Assembly (NCBI RefSeq): GCF_963675165.1
Contig: NC_087381.1
Span: forward strand, 1,674,001 to 1,738,000
Direction of reading: 5' to 3'
Length of the DNA stretch: 64,000 nucleotides
Origin: Halichondria panicea
Lineage: Eukaryota > Porifera > Demospongiae > Suberitida > Halichondriidae
Shown here piece by piece: positions 33,801 through 44,433 of this stretch; positions within the stretch are counted from its first letter, which is position 1, and every line of letters begins with the position of its first letter. The notes beneath the pieces are model-generated. The model saw only the letters and a program-made list of their open reading frames with translations, was not told where the DNA came from and made no database searches. The translations under genes and the position numbers were made by a program.

Positions 33801-36800
33801 CGCGGTGCAGGCTCAATCCGCGAAAACGCGAACATTTTATACCCTCGAAATATACCCACTATACGGTACATAATATCCAAGTAAAGCGATGTCTTTTGCT
33901 GTTTCGGCTTCACAGCAGGGAAAGAGAAAAGTTGACATGGAGTAATTCAAGCTAAACTCAACAAAACTTAAAAACTGAGTAAAGACAACGGACTTAGAGC
34001 TTGTCAATGGTGTAACTTACTTCTCTAGAGTATCTCGTAGCCCCTGAGTGATCGCTAGCGGATAGGAGAGCTAGAAACAGTTGAAATACCATCAGAGTAC
34101 GGTCAAAACTAAAATATTCGCGAGCGCGAAATCATAACGCAGAGTGTTTCACCCATTTACACAGGGCGGCCTGGTCGTTTCCAATCCCTATAGCTATAGC
34201 TCTTACTGTTATATCTATGGGCTACAAGTATAATATAGGATATCTGACTTATACCACGTGACCGCAGCACTATAAAAGGACCTCCCCTTAGCAATAATTC
34301 AATCCACAATGCAGACTGCAAAAGAGTAAGACTGTATGCCGGATTTTGCAGCCGTTAAAAAGCTAGCTGAGCAACACATTGACTCCTCCTATAGATACTC
34401 AAGACTTTCCTTGGTCCAAGCGTTCGCCATGCATTTAACGTCCCTTACTGGAGTTGCAAGCTCTTCTTGAGCTAAACCACGCCCATGGACTTAAATCTAT
34501 AATAGATATTGTAATCTATAATTATTGTGGGCTCAGGCAGGCAAATAAGTAGAGCTTCGGCCTTGTGTATAGGATTGAAAGAAAACCTGAAACGTTTTCT
34601 TGAGGTACTATTATATAGTTCACCTTTTGGATCGAGGCCAAAAGTTTCCACAAGACGCTTGACACAGTCCAGCCAGCCATAGAATGCACTCACTGACAGC
34701 GCACTCTCACCTTCCCCTGTATTGTTAGTACAATTTAGAATACTTATAATTATCATTGTACTATGGAACGTGAATACATACAGACGGATGGCAAAAGAGA
34801 AAAAGAGGCTATCCTACACAAGCTTATAGTACTGGACAGAGTTTCCCAAATAACAAACGCTAGTAGTTTAACAGCAGTTACTAACCTTGCTGACTGCAAA
34901 CACTCTCTGCCAACTTGTACTCTCCAATGCTCATTAGAGCTTCCACAATATCCTTCCACTGCATGTCAATATTCTTGAGTTTGGCTGCCTGAAGAGTTTC
35001 TGTTGTGGGATGTTGGCTTTTCTTTATGGTGTCCAGTTGGTCATTGCCCAATCCCAAGCGAACACCAAGTTGAAGCCATTGGTCACATTTCAGCTGACTC
35101 AGCTGTTCCAGTGTTGGGTACGAGGACAGTGGATCTACACAATGATTAGAAAATCTTCAGGAGGTATATCTATGAGATTTAGAAGCCAAACAGACTCCCG
35201 AGTGTACTGAGGGGGCACTGCATACAAATAGTCCCTAAGGCATTCATTGTCTATCTGTGGTATTGCACAGTACACAAGGCTGTAGACAGTGTTGATAGGC
35301 AAGTTTTATATGTATCACAAAAATTTGACGGATCCTGTGGCCAACAAATTAATACGTTCCAAACATCTTCAGAGAAAAATGATCACGAGATTCACCACTT
35401 GTAATCCAATATATGCGGACTGTGCATAACAAAGAAACCTATAGCTGTATACTGACATGCAACTCACTATATAGATACCTACTGACTATACTGTGTACAA
35501 CAGCTGATGGACAATTCACCTCTAGGTCGAGGCTGGAAACCCTCCACATAATCAGCCAAGGCACTGTACCCCTTCTCTCTGGCCACATCAGCAGCAGTCT
35601 GTCCACTACTGTCCTTGATATCTGCATGGTTGGTTGAACACTGACGTTTAATGTGTGCTAGCACTCACCCGACGTAACATACGAAAGTTAAAAACAAATG
35701 CTTTGGCAAATCTATAAGTTAAGGTAAGGGCGCTTTAGATTCACCAATTCTACTGTGAATTTTATGGCTTGCCTATAACTATCAAACTAAAAAAACATTT
35801 GCAATGTGAACGTTGCTAGGATTGCCAGGAAAAGAAAAGCGCGAAAAAGCGAAGAAACAAGAAATTCGGCGAGTGCATAACTCCAATCCGTTACAACTTC
35901 ATTCACATGTACTGTTTCAATTTTTTGTTCGTTTTGTGCTTTTCCTGGCCAATCCTTCAGCAATTTTTATCATATAATTATAGTGCATTTTTTGCAAGCT
36001 ATATAATGTTTTTGATGTTTTCCCTTACAGTGTTGAGCAAACATGCAAGTGTTGGATGTGTGGGTGGATGATTCAGTTATTCGCGGTTCATTTTTACCCA
36101 ACCTGTATTTTGATTCTAAAATCATTATCAACAGTAGGCCACTCGGCTGTACATGTTCATGGCGTTGTAACGGATTGGAGTTATGCACTCGCCGAATTTC
36201 TTGTTTCTTCGCTTTTTCGCGCTTTTCTTTTCCTGGCAATCCTAGCAACGTTCACATTGCAAATGTTTTTTTAGTTTGATTCCCTTTCTTTTTCAGTACA
36301 GTAGTATTTTTATACTCTTCAATTATAATGAAATGTGGTTCAAGAAGAGAAGAGAAGACAGGCCATGCAGACTGGAACACATAATTCTTATTACAGTGTT
36401 CATTTACCTATGCATGTTAAATACTAGAGTGTATACTTCAAAGTGCAAAAGCCTATGGTAGATCAAACTAAAAAAACATTTGCAATGTGAACGTTGCTAG
36501 GATTGCCAGGAAAAGAAAAGCGCGAAAAAGCGAAGAAACAAGAAATTCGGCGAGTGCATAACTCCAATCCGTTACAACTTCATTCACATGTACTGTTTCA
36601 ATTTTTTGTTCGTGTTGTGCTTTTCCTGGCCAATCCTTCAGTAATTTTTATCATATAATTATAGTGAATTTTTTGCAAGCTATATAATGTTTGTGATGTT
36701 TTCCCTTACAGCGTTGAGCAAACATGCAAGTGTTGGATGTGTGGGTGGATGATTGTGAATTCAGTTATTCACGGTTCATTTTTACCCAACTTGTATTTTG

Positions 36801-38513
36801 ATTCTAAAATCATTATCAACAGTAGGCCACTCGGCTGTACATGTTCATGGCGTTGTAACGGATTGGAGTTATGCACTCGCCGAATTTCTTGTTTCTTCGC
36901 TTTTTCGCGCTTTTCTTTTCCTGGCAATCCTAGCAACGTTCACATTGCAAATGTTTTTTTAGTTTGATTCCCTTTCTTTTTCAGTACAGCAGTATTTTTA
37001 TACTCTTCAATAATGAAATGTGAAATGCCTAAGAGGAATGTCAAGAAGCAAGAGAAGTTCAAGAAGAGAAGAGAAGACAGGCCATGCAGACTGGAATAAT
37101 TATATGAACACATAATTCTTATTACAGTGTTCATTTACCTATGCATGTTAAATACTAGAGTGTATACTTCAAAGTGCAAAAGCATGGAGGCCTATGGTAG
37201 ATCTAGCCAGTAGCATACCTGAGTTGAGAATGGAGAGAAGTTGGAGAAAAGGACTATACTAGGGACTGTTTGTGTACCGATCGATGTCACAGCCGGTTAA
37301 CCAGCCACGCCCATCTCATAAGTTGCCATGTGCGTTGCTGTGGCAGTCATTTAAACGGAATTGCGTAGGTAAGAAAAGTGGAGCCTGAGAGGTCATCTGC
37401 CTCTTGGAAGCGGACGCAATTCTGAGAAAAACGCCCATGGTCCGGGTTCTAGTCGACTAGAGGCTGTATCTAGAATCTTCTGAACATGTCTGTACAAGGA
37501 GGAAATGCTTTCCAAGAATGTTACTTACTAACTTACTTACTTACTTACTTAGTCAGTCAGACAAAACGCGGTGAAATATGAAAATAGTGCAATTTTTCAA
37601 ATATCAATATTAATGCATAAGAATATTCATTGACTATAATTTCACACATTTAGACAGATAAAAGGCTAACTAAGCTATCTGTCCACTCAGTTTCTTGCTG
37701 TGGCCCTTCCCTGCAGAAATAGAGCAATCTAAACACGAGTCAAAATTTGTGCAATAATTGAAAACACACACTACTGCACTGTCAATCCTATGTACAACCT
37801 ACTGGTTGTACTAATAAGAGTAATAATTATAGTATAGGTAAACGTGATCACAAAAGTAATATCAGTAAATTTACAATCTCCATGTGTCTATATAAGTCAC
37901 CAAACTTCCGCTGTGTTACAGTACAATAACCGGTATTTCCATAATGGGATAACCTACTACCATGGCAGACCGTGAAACATGCTAAACAGTATTTGTAAGT
38001 GTGTTACATAGTGGCCACCAGAAGATGAAATTCGTATGCCTATATATACGCACGTATGCTTACTGACTACTCAAATGTACCTACTGTGAAGCTTTGCTAT
38101 ATATAGCTACAATGGCGGTCACTGCCACACACCTGGACAAGATGACAGACACCTATATTGACACAGCTGGACTAATACCCAGGCTCACCTGTAGGACAGT
38201 GGTGCTCCAGTAACAGCTTAGCAGTGTCCTTATTGTTGTGAAGACATGCCCAGTGTAAAGGGGTACTGCCATAGTTATTTGTTGTAGCTGCAATGGCTCC
38301 GAACTTCATGAGTAGTTCGGCATTGCGGAGATGATTGTTAGCACATGCCCAGTGTAGTGGAGTGTGTCCATCCTGCTCTCTAGTGTAGTAGTGACTGTTG
38401 TTGGGTGGAGCTCCTCTCTGTAGCAGCTCAAATATATTTTGGTCAGGGCCATTCTGACTATCCCAGTAGAGTTGTTTAGCAAGGTTGTCACTATGGGGAG
38501 TGTAGTATTTGGG
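30804..38513 (-). CDS. Ankyrin / DEATH gene part (eight-exon chain)
   Basis: Predicted exons on the minus strand: 38513-38189, 35621-35520, 35134-34886, 34716-34624, 32537-32433, 32377-32276, 32215-32111 and 31114-30839. All internal junctions are phase 1. Order: two ankyrin repeats, a third, a DEATH domain, then five ankyrin-type repeats, each in its own exon. Ankyrin-DEATH proteins act as intracellular scaffolds. At the end, the frame either runs on to a TAG at 30804 or splices at 30839 (TTAG/GTGATA, phase 1) into the exon at 29970. The splice option would fuse this part to the Ig/ROC-COR/DEATH chain. No first exon was found; the candidate at 39018-39072 is weak. Confidence 0.6.
30839..31114 (-). 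CDS. Last ankyrin exon
   Basis: A 276-nt, phase 1-1 exon: LLAVKHEQDSTVEFLLEECR, CDPNVTDKEGKTPLDLV, then KIKKLLLKYRAKAEF. The words NVTDKEGKT occur twice, showing an internal duplication. It ends with DHNTLREEHLIS, related to the linker after DEATH domain A. Without the final splice the frame ends 12 codons later at 30804. Confidence 0.65.
31115..32110. other. Intron with no recognised feature
   Basis: AT-rich, no exon or repeat recognised with confidence. Confidence 0.4.
32111..32537 (-). CDS. Three single-repeat ankyrin exons
   Basis: Exons 32537-32433, 32377-32276 and 32215-32111 (105, 102 and 105 nt), all phase 1-1. Each carries one ankyrin repeat with the motif NEAGDTPLSLA or NKAGDTPLSLA. 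The introns between them begin and end with nearly the same words (gcttgtatccacag before two of them), so the exons were made by recent tandem duplication. The donor AAAT/GTGTGT of the first is weaker than the others. Confidence 0.7.
33048..33147 (+). repeat. 100-bp exact duplicate, copy 2
   Basis: Identical to 29804-29903. It holds the 3' half of the shortened linker exon and its donor, but no acceptor, so it is not a working exon. Confidence 0.85.
33905..34195 (-). repeat. Dispersed repeat, inverse of 10270-10570
   Basis: Reads as the reverse complement of 10270-10570 with scattered differences. A short relative is at 27531-27575. No coding content. Confidence 0.6.
34624..34716 (-). CDS. 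Ankyrin-repeat exon
   Basis: A 93-nt, phase 1-1 exon: GESALSVSAFYGWLDCVKRL then VETFGLDPK. The ALSVSAFYGWLDCVKRLVE pattern is one ankyrin repeat. Confidence 0.6.
34886..35134 (-). CDS. DEATH domain N exon
   Basis: A 249-nt, phase 1-1 exon: LEQLSQLKCDQWLQLGVRLG, then NDQLDTIKKSQHPTTETLQA, then MQWKDIVEALMSIGEYKLAE. This covers all six helices of a DEATH domain with both characteristic Trp positions. Its intronless layout differs from DEATH B and C, so it belongs to another subfamily. Confidence 0.7.
35520..35621 (-). CDS. Ankyrin-repeat exon
   Basis: A 102-nt, phase 1-1 exon, KDSSGQTAADVAREKGYSAL then ADYVEGFQPRPR. It completes the repeat left open at the end of exon 38189-38513 (LLLEHHCPT). 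Confidence 0.65.
35781..36280. mobile_element. 500-bp fold-back element, unit 1 of a tandem pair
   Basis: Arms of about 115 bp: ATCAAACTAAAAAAACATTT to 'ccaatccgttacaac' on the left, and the inverse ending AAATGTTTTTTTAGTTTGAT. Short frames in the arms are shadows of the repeat. A diverged single arm is at about 19980-20130. Confidence 0.8.
36462..36968. mobile_element. 507-bp fold-back element, unit 2 of a tandem pair
   Basis: Almost identical to 35781-36280. The flank after it (36969-37200) repeats the flank after unit 1 (36281-36461) with small insertions. This shows that element and flank were duplicated together. Confidence 0.8.
36969..38188. other. Intron, repeat flank and spacer
   Basis: Begins with the duplicated flank, then an ACTT microsatellite (37522-37550) and otherwise unremarkable sequence. 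Confidence 0.4.
38189..38513 (-). CDS. Ankyrin-repeat exon (two and a half repeats)
   Basis: A 325-nt exon, phase 0-1: DNLAKQLYWDSQNGPDQNIF, then HTPLHWACANNHLRNAELLM and STPLHWACLHNNKDTAKLLL. TPLHWA is the canonical ankyrin signature. The acceptor (GCAAG/CCC) is unusual, so the exon start is uncertain. Confidence 0.7.
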
Positions 38514-40323
38514 CTTGCATGTGTGTTACAATAATTGTATTTTGACCTCTAAGATCAGTAGAAACAGTGTGCTATCTTGCCATATGGTGTAGTTAGATAC
38601 TGGCACAGTAAGGCTTAAGCTTCTTAAAGCTCACCCACCTACCCAACACCCGTTTTATAGTATTATAAGATTGGAGAAAATCACCATTTCGAAATTTTTA
38701 CCCCACGAAAATTACCCATGGCACTATACGGTATATTGGCTCAGTAGTGCTCGGATGGAAAAGAATGCGTTGTTACACAGCTTCACTCGTGGGATATAAT
38801 TATTGGCTCAGTAGTGCCGTTTGCCCTCGGGCCGCACTTGCGTGATGTAAAATACACAATAAGCTATAATAGACATTAGTGTCATGCCCACTGATAATTA
38901 TAGCTGACATAAAAGCAGTGAAACAACAGCAAACCATGCACTAACCTCATTTTTCAGGCAGTGACTTGCCTTCCTATGTCTCTGTAACCTCACTATATAG
39001 CTTACTCACTGGCTTGCATACAATCAGTAGCAGCCACAGCTTTAGTGATAGTAACAACACTCTCAACTTCTGCAAGTCTGTACAATAAGAAACTGGTTAT
39101 ACGGATTATCTGAACCCACTGGTGGTCATCTAGCAGAATGATAACACAAGATAGTATTAAACCATGATTGATTGAGTATACTTGGACATAATTACATGTA
39201 TTAGCAATTTACCTGATTCTTGTATAAAGTAGCTTTTCACCAACTGGATCTACACACACTCATGCAGACAGATAGCAACAGAAATTATGATTGGTCAAAT
39301 CATCGTTGGTCACTATACACTACCAAACATGGTCACGTCAGTACACCATACAGGAAAGAAGGATGCCATATATTTACAATGGGAAACCACAAACCAACCA
39401 CCTACATCGACAACAATGCACATGCACACCTGCAATCCAAACCAGCTCACAATATACAATATTTGTGTGGGAATCAATGTATTTAACAATGCATGAACTA
39501 AATTCATGTTCGATGGATGTCTCGCAGCCCATACTTTGAATATTGACAGTCAGTTGAGCCTTGGTGTCCCCACCTCATCCAGATTGGCATGGCTTAAAAT
39601 TATTATTATAACTTTACAGTCACTATGTGTGAGGTAATGATATAAGAAAGGGGTGGCTTGGTAAATTGTGACTGACAGCAGGCATCACTAACATATGATG
39701 CCCCTAGCTGAGTATAAAATACATAACCTTAATGGGAACAAATATATAATTATGTTATATATATACATGCATACGAACCATTTGTGCCAGACCACCAGAC
39801 CATCCCACACATGCCCATTTTTGGCCTGGCCATCGTGAATTATTGTCATGATAATTAAGCTATTACCTTTCAGTTTGAGACACAATATTCATTTGTCACA
39901 TGCCTCATCAGTGGACCAGAAACCTCACAATTAAAGGATATAATTATAGCTATAGCCACTGAATATTCATAATCACTAAACGATATCCGTTAATCCGGAA
40001 ATTTCAAGCCAGTACTCAGATGGAGTTTAGTCCCGCTCTATTCAGATTAGCGAGGGTCTATATACTGTAGTTCGATTTACACAACACAGTTGTGTGCATC
40101 ATAGACGAGTGACCTGATGCGTGGGGTAGATCTATAATAAGAAAATGAATCTAATTATAACCACAATGAAAGTCACATGTGCACTGTGGGTGCATGTGTA
40201 TAGATAATAGATTATAAGTTTCTTTATATCTAAAGATAGTAGCTTTGCTTTGACTAGCCAACGACCTTTAAGAACCTATAGGTTTGACTCGCTGATATAC
40301 ATTTGACTTGGGAGTCTGTGAGA
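38514..40323. other. Spacer and start of duplicated segment A
   Basis: 38690-38740 carries the 'cacgaaaattaccc...ctatacggtata' motif. From about 39520 the sequence matches 51430 onward (segment B), including 'tggtgtccccacctcatcc' and 'ccatttgtgccagaccacca'. 40230-40300 ('agtagctttgctttgactag', 'caacgacctttaagaac') is conserved upstream of both receptors and may hold their promoter. Confidence 0.5.
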
Positions 40324-41295
40324 ATGAACTGCTATCTTGTTAATGATTCGAATCCGGATTCCATGCCAGATGTCTACATTGCTCAAGCAGTAGTTTTTTC
40401 ATTGGCGTTTCCATTGAGCTTTATTGGGATGGTGTTGAATATTGTCTTTATCTGTCTAAAGAAGACTAACTTTCTCGTAAGAAGGATAGTCTACACGACT
40501 GTCCCCACTACACTACAGCTTGGAGCGTTGTGGCTTTGGAGCATTCCTGCATTCAAACGAGACGATTCATGGTACCAATTTTGTGTTGACGGTGGAAAAT
40601 TGTATTTGAGTGCCACAACTAGTGCTCTATGGATGACGAGTATGTTGTTCTGCTCTATCAGTTTTACCCTGGTAACACAACTGTGTGGTTGTTCATGCTG
40701 TAGGCTTCCGTGGAGTGATCGATCTTGTTTCCGTTTGGAAGCTTTTCTTGTCACGATGACATTGTTTATTGGGTTGGTGTTCGGTGTGCTTACATATAAT
40801 ATTATAACAATTAGAATGATCACAGATATAGATACAGTAGCATTATATTTTTTCCTATTACCATTTGCAATACTGATGATAAGCTTGATAGGAAACATTA
40901 TAATTCTATATATCTGGTTTTGTACTCTACGGAGAAGGCAAATCACAAGGAGACAAACTGAGGCTGCACTAGTAGTGAGCGAAATTAAATTCCTCAAATT
41001 TCTTAAACCATTGTTATTGATACATGTAGGGTATTTTATTTCATCTCCATGGTTTACACCCTTAGGGCGAACAATTACTGCAACTTTTATATCGCCTCTC
41101 CCACTCCTATTTTTTGGTGGCTTGTTGTACATCTTTTGTAGCAGAAGAAATATCGAGACAACACCTGGTCCAGGACTACAAACTGCTCCACCCTCCAATA
41201 GAGTCAGCCTACCTACGGACACAGCCGCTCATGCTCCCAACTTCCTGAGCCCAAGTACAAATGAGCCTTCAGAGGTGACGCCATTGATGACATAA
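40324..41295 (+). CDS. Seven-helix membrane receptor, copy A
   Basis: Intronless, 323 codons from ATG 40324. The in-frame TTG at 40303 is not needed, and ATG 40324 (MNC) is conserved with copy B. Seven hydrophobic helices: AQAVVFSLAFPLSFIGMVLN; a second from VYTTVPTTLQLGALWLW; a third around ALWMTSMLFCSISFTLV; a fourth around FLVTMTLFIGLVFGVL; a fifth around LPFAILMISLIGNIIILYIW; a sixth at LKPLLLIHVGYF; a seventh at TFISPLPLLFFGGLLYIF. The loop after helix 3 has a CGCSCC cluster. The tail is short and Pro/Ser/Thr-rich, ending EPSEVTPLMT. It looks like a G-protein-coupled receptor of a lineage-specific family; no DRY or NPxxY motif was found, so the class is open. Ligand unknown. Confidence 0.6.
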   Translation: MNCYLVNDSNPDSMPDVYIAQAVVFSLAFPLSFIGMVLNIVFICLKKTNFLVRRIVYTTVPTTLQLGALWLWSIPAFKRDDSWYQFCVDGGKLYLSATTSALWMTSMLFCSISFTLVTQLCGCSCCRLPWSDRSCFRLEAFLVTMTLFIGLVFGVLTYNIITIRMITDIDTVALYFFLLPFAILMISLIGNIIILYIWFCTLRRRQITRRQTEAALVVSEIKFLKFLKPLLLIHVGYFISSPWFTPLGRTITATFISPLPLLFFGGLLYIFCSRRNIETTPGPGLQTAPPSNRVSLPTDTAAHAPNFLSPSTNEPSEVTPLMT

Positions 41296-42464
41296 AGGAC
41301 TGTATATATATTATAGCCTAAATAGCTTTACAATTAGTTTCTGTAATGACTTTGCTAGCTTTAATAGTTAATTACTTAGTCATTTCCTGCTGTTCTTTCT
41401 ATTTCCTGTGTTGTAATATTTACTGTACCTGCATGAGTTCTTATTCCTAGTTAACACTTTTGTATAGGTCTATCTTATTGCTTTGTGCTCTAGCCCGGCG
41501 GTCTGCTCCTAGCGGCGCCCTTTAATTGTGTATGGGAGCATCTGCTCCACTGTTTTTGTTGTCTTAGTATTTACTATCTATGCATACTGTCGGTTGATCT
41601 ATAATTATGGTTGATCATTAATATTAACTGAACAGTTTCAATTTCGAGTACCTTTTATTTTAATTTAGGCTTTGTAATTTCATCCCTTACAAATATAAAT
41701 AGTACGAGTGATGCAAGCTACGCTGCAAGTGCTAATTCCTCTCGCTATGTTTTGCTTCGCTCAAAAGTACATGTAGAAGAGGAATATATATTAGTTCATG
41801 CTTTGTGTAATGTTGTGCTATAAGCAATATATTGTTGACAATGAACCCACTCAGTCATTATAGAATAGGAGCTTAATAGAAACAGATTCTGAGAATTCTA
41901 TCTGATGGCTTGATGAATGCATGATCTTCAAGGATAGAAGTATGATAGAAGTACGTAGATCTACAATGTAGAAGTTTTAAAAGTACTGAGGGGGTGGATC
42001 TGCAATGAGAGCATAGTTTACAAGGGCTGCTTCTGGCAGTACAGTGCATGTAGGCTAGCCTCCTTCACAGGCCTTGGATTGAAGAGAATACATATAGCAG
42101 TCGATACCAGGCCCACTCTCAGAGAAAATGCGGCCTGGGATCAAGGCTAAGTGTAGGCATGCAGCTTTGCAGCTCTTTCCTGGCTCTCTTGTATATAACT
42201 AACAAACAGCTAGCAGCTTTATTGCACGGCTAACTCATTAGAAAGTTTGTGGGAACAGAGATGATGCTATAAAAGAATTTGAAAGACTGCAACAGCCTTC
42301 ACTGTGATATTAAACTATATAGAGTAAGAAATTTTAGTTTGCTAATCCACGAATAATATATCCAAGAGAACGTTGCTATAGAGAAACTGTTTTTTCCCCA
42401 TCGCATTGCAACCATTGACAGACACACACTCAACTTTACCGTATATCCTTTGTATGGATACGCC
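41296..42464. other. Receptor 3' flank and dispersed repeat, segment A
   Basis: Matches 52886-54480 in segment B piece by piece, including 'ctagcccggcgg', 'ggctagcctccttcacaggc' and 'aagtttgtg..aacagatgatgctat'. The last block (42160-42460) is a dispersed repeat also present at 49925-50310 and, shortened and inverted, at 51290-51360. Confidence 0.5.
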
Positions 42465-42640
42465 CAGTGGCGGATCCAGACAAGTTCTATGGGTTCCATG
42501 AAACCCCCTTTCACCTTTTCACACAAGAACACACTGGAGATCAATTTACTAGCTAGAGCAACTCAGTGTGATCTGTAGTTACTACAAGTGATGACCTTTT
42601 TTTGGAACCCCCCTCTCAAAATTCATGGATCCGCCCACTG
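42465..42640. mobile_element. MITE with CAGTGGCGGATCCAG ends and ACGCC target duplication
   Basis: A 176-bp element with ends CAGTGGCGGATCCAG / ATGGATCCGCCCACTG, flanked by ACGCC (42460-42464 and 42641-42645). The homologous site at 50289-50293 reads ACGCC once and is uninterrupted. The insertion is therefore proven from within the window. Confidence 0.85.
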
Positions 42641-42740
42641 ACGCCTCGAGGTATAATAACAGTACATGCCGTGTAGACAGTAAAACTGTGCAACAACATG
42701 CAGTGAATTTGTCATGCATGCATGTGTGCTGACAAATTAC

Positions 42741-43054
42741 CTTTTTTCAAGTATTCTGGCAGACCTTTGTGACAATCTATTCTTTCCTCACATTCAATAG
42801 CAGTACTCTGAAGGTTGTTTCGCTGCATGGGTTTGTAATCCTTCCAGATCGACAAACATGCAGTTTATCACTGCCATATATTGCCTTTAACAAAAGTGTC
42901 TCTCTTTACATCAGTGTTTGTTTCTAGTCAACTTCAGTGGGTTGAAGTAGAGCTTCGCATCATCAAAGTGCATAGCTATACTGGAGCAAGGTTGTTTTGT
43001 TCAATCTCTTGATCCAGTTAACTGCTTGTCCTGCTTGACCATCAACTGTGGATC
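42741..43054 (-). pseudogene. Decayed DEATH-domain exon, segment A
   Basis: Minus-strand relative of exon 15530-15871. It keeps the acceptor (TAG/GATCCA), the phrase for MHFDD.KLYFNPLKLT and the donor region (CTTGAAAAAAG/GTAATT), but has frameshifts and a stop in the middle. Not translatable as a domain. Confidence 0.65.
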
Positions 43055-43416
43055 CTACACATGATGGCAGTGTATGGGTCCACATTAAAAAAATTGGAAA
43101 TTTTAAAGCACATGAGGCACCTGATTAAAGCAGTAAATATAAAGTACTAGAGTGTCACAAATTAAGAGAAAGTCGACTCAATATCGATAGTTCAGTTTAT
43201 AGCAAAGGATAAAGATAAAAACATGTATATATAGTAATAATTATACCAACTCTCCCACTGCTGCATGCTGCTGGTGGAACATCAAACAGCAACTAGACCT
43301 GTCACTTTGTATTCCAATTGTCCAGTGAATGTAGTGTCTACACTATTCTTTATATAGCAGACAATTCTCAGCTGCATGACTGTTGAACATTTTTGCAAGA
43401 GAATGCACTGTTGAAG

Positions 43417-43463
43417 CTAGCCTCGATTCCAGGCCTTTCTCTTCGCGGCCTAGAATCGAGGCT
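43417..43463. mobile_element. 47-bp palindromic MITE, segment A
   Basis: CTAGCCTCGATTCCAGGCC and its inverse around a CTTCGC loop, flanked by TGTTGAAG (43409-43416 and 43464-43471), an 8-bp duplication of hAT type. Confidence 0.75.
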
Positions 43464-43569
43464 TGTTGAAGTATGACAAGTTGTCACAAGTCTAGTTAAC
43501 GATTCTTACCAGACAAACACATGCCTCTAGTGTATGCATGTACATGTAGTAGTTTGGGGAGCAGCAAAC

Positions 43570-43937
43570 ATGACTACATTAGAGATAGAATCCACAGAGT
43601 AAGTTATAGCAATAAATACCTTTATAATTATAACTTCCCCCTCAGTATAATTCGGCTGGTTGAGCAATATCTGAAAGAGAACCATTTGCTCAAAACTTTG
43701 GCAACAATTCAGGTATGCCCTGCCCCTTTTTATATATGTATCTATAATTTGATGGTGTTGTGTTGCTTCGTAACCTATTCTTGTTGCCCATGACGACAGG
43801 ATGAGACGGGGTAACTCTAAATACGGAGAGTACTGATGGGTTTGTGTCAGAGATCAACCACGGTCACTGGGACACTGCTGCAGGTGATCCAGAGCCTCAA
43901 GTTACCAAACAAGACACTCATAGATCTGTACGAACAG
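43570..43937 (+). pseudogene. SMU1: SMU1 5' fragment, frameshifted (segment A)
   Basis: Exon 1 (43570-43598), exon 2 (43646-43712) and exon 3 (43800-43937) of SMU1. The first two are intact and encode MTTLEIESTD and IIRLVEQYLKENHLLKTLAT, the LisH region. Exon 3 has lost one base after GATGAGACGGGG, creating TAA, and two bases at each of two further places compared with 55847-55990. The segment ends before exon 4, so this is a dead partial duplicate. Confidence 0.8.
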
Positions 43938-44033
43938 GTGTGTACTCTGTGACAGTGTGGGTGTGTGTGCGGGTGGGGGTAGCTTGTCTTGCAGGTCTCC
44001 CTCTATAATACAACCAGGTTAATGGCCCCAAAG

Positions 44034-44433
44034 CAGAGGTATAAATAACACATCTGACAAGTTTTCTACATTTTGTTCTGCCATCAAGTGATACTGATCG
44101 GACACTAAATTACCCATGCAATGTCCTTAGTAAAAAGGAGGGTTTATGGAAGGTAAAGTAATGCTTAGATCATAAAATAGAAGCTTACCTAGTCGTCTTG
44201 TCACTCTGCTACATAGCTATATAAATATCTAGGCCTCCTCTTGTGCAATGAACAAAGACACGTGGCTGTTATGAGATCATTATTTTAGTGCGCATGCGCA
44301 TTATAACTATGACCTTTGGCCTTCAATATTTGCATGCTAGGACACTATGACTGCGAGCAAGTAGCTAAATGGTTGGTCAAATAGGCTAATTGCTCGGAAA
44401 TTGACCAATGACCGACTGTTATTTATACCTCTG
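44034..44433. mobile_element. 400-bp MITE with 17-bp perfect inverted ends
   Basis: Ends CAGAGGTATAAATAACA / TGTTATTTATACCTCTG. It is absent at the homologous place in segment B (near 56270-56285), where 'ggttaatggtccctaaag' runs straight into 'tctccatagcatg'. Interior non-coding. Confidence 0.75.

Larger units (their letters stand above)
32538..34623. other. Intron region with duplicated and fold-back sequence
   Basis: Contains a fold-back at 32734-32849 (GCGAGTGCTCTATG / CATAGAGCACGAGCG), the 100-bp duplicate at 33048-33147, an inverted pair around 'accgtgctctat' (33151-33230), a dispersed repeat at 33905-34195, and 'gcgaaaattac' / 'ctatacggta' words. No exon. Confidence 0.45.

Noticed and set aside
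36043..36967. Two similar 76-78 codon + frames
   Set aside because: They read through the right arms of the twin fold-back elements, so their similarity reflects the repeat, not protein selection.
39018..39072. Possible first exon of the ankyrin gene (minus)
   Set aside because: It has splice-like borders, but the only frame fitting the next exon's phase has no ATG and a leucine-rich chance composition.
40491..41222. 243-codon minus frame
   Set aside because: It is antisense to the seven-helix receptor, which has clear membrane helices and a paralogue in the same frame.
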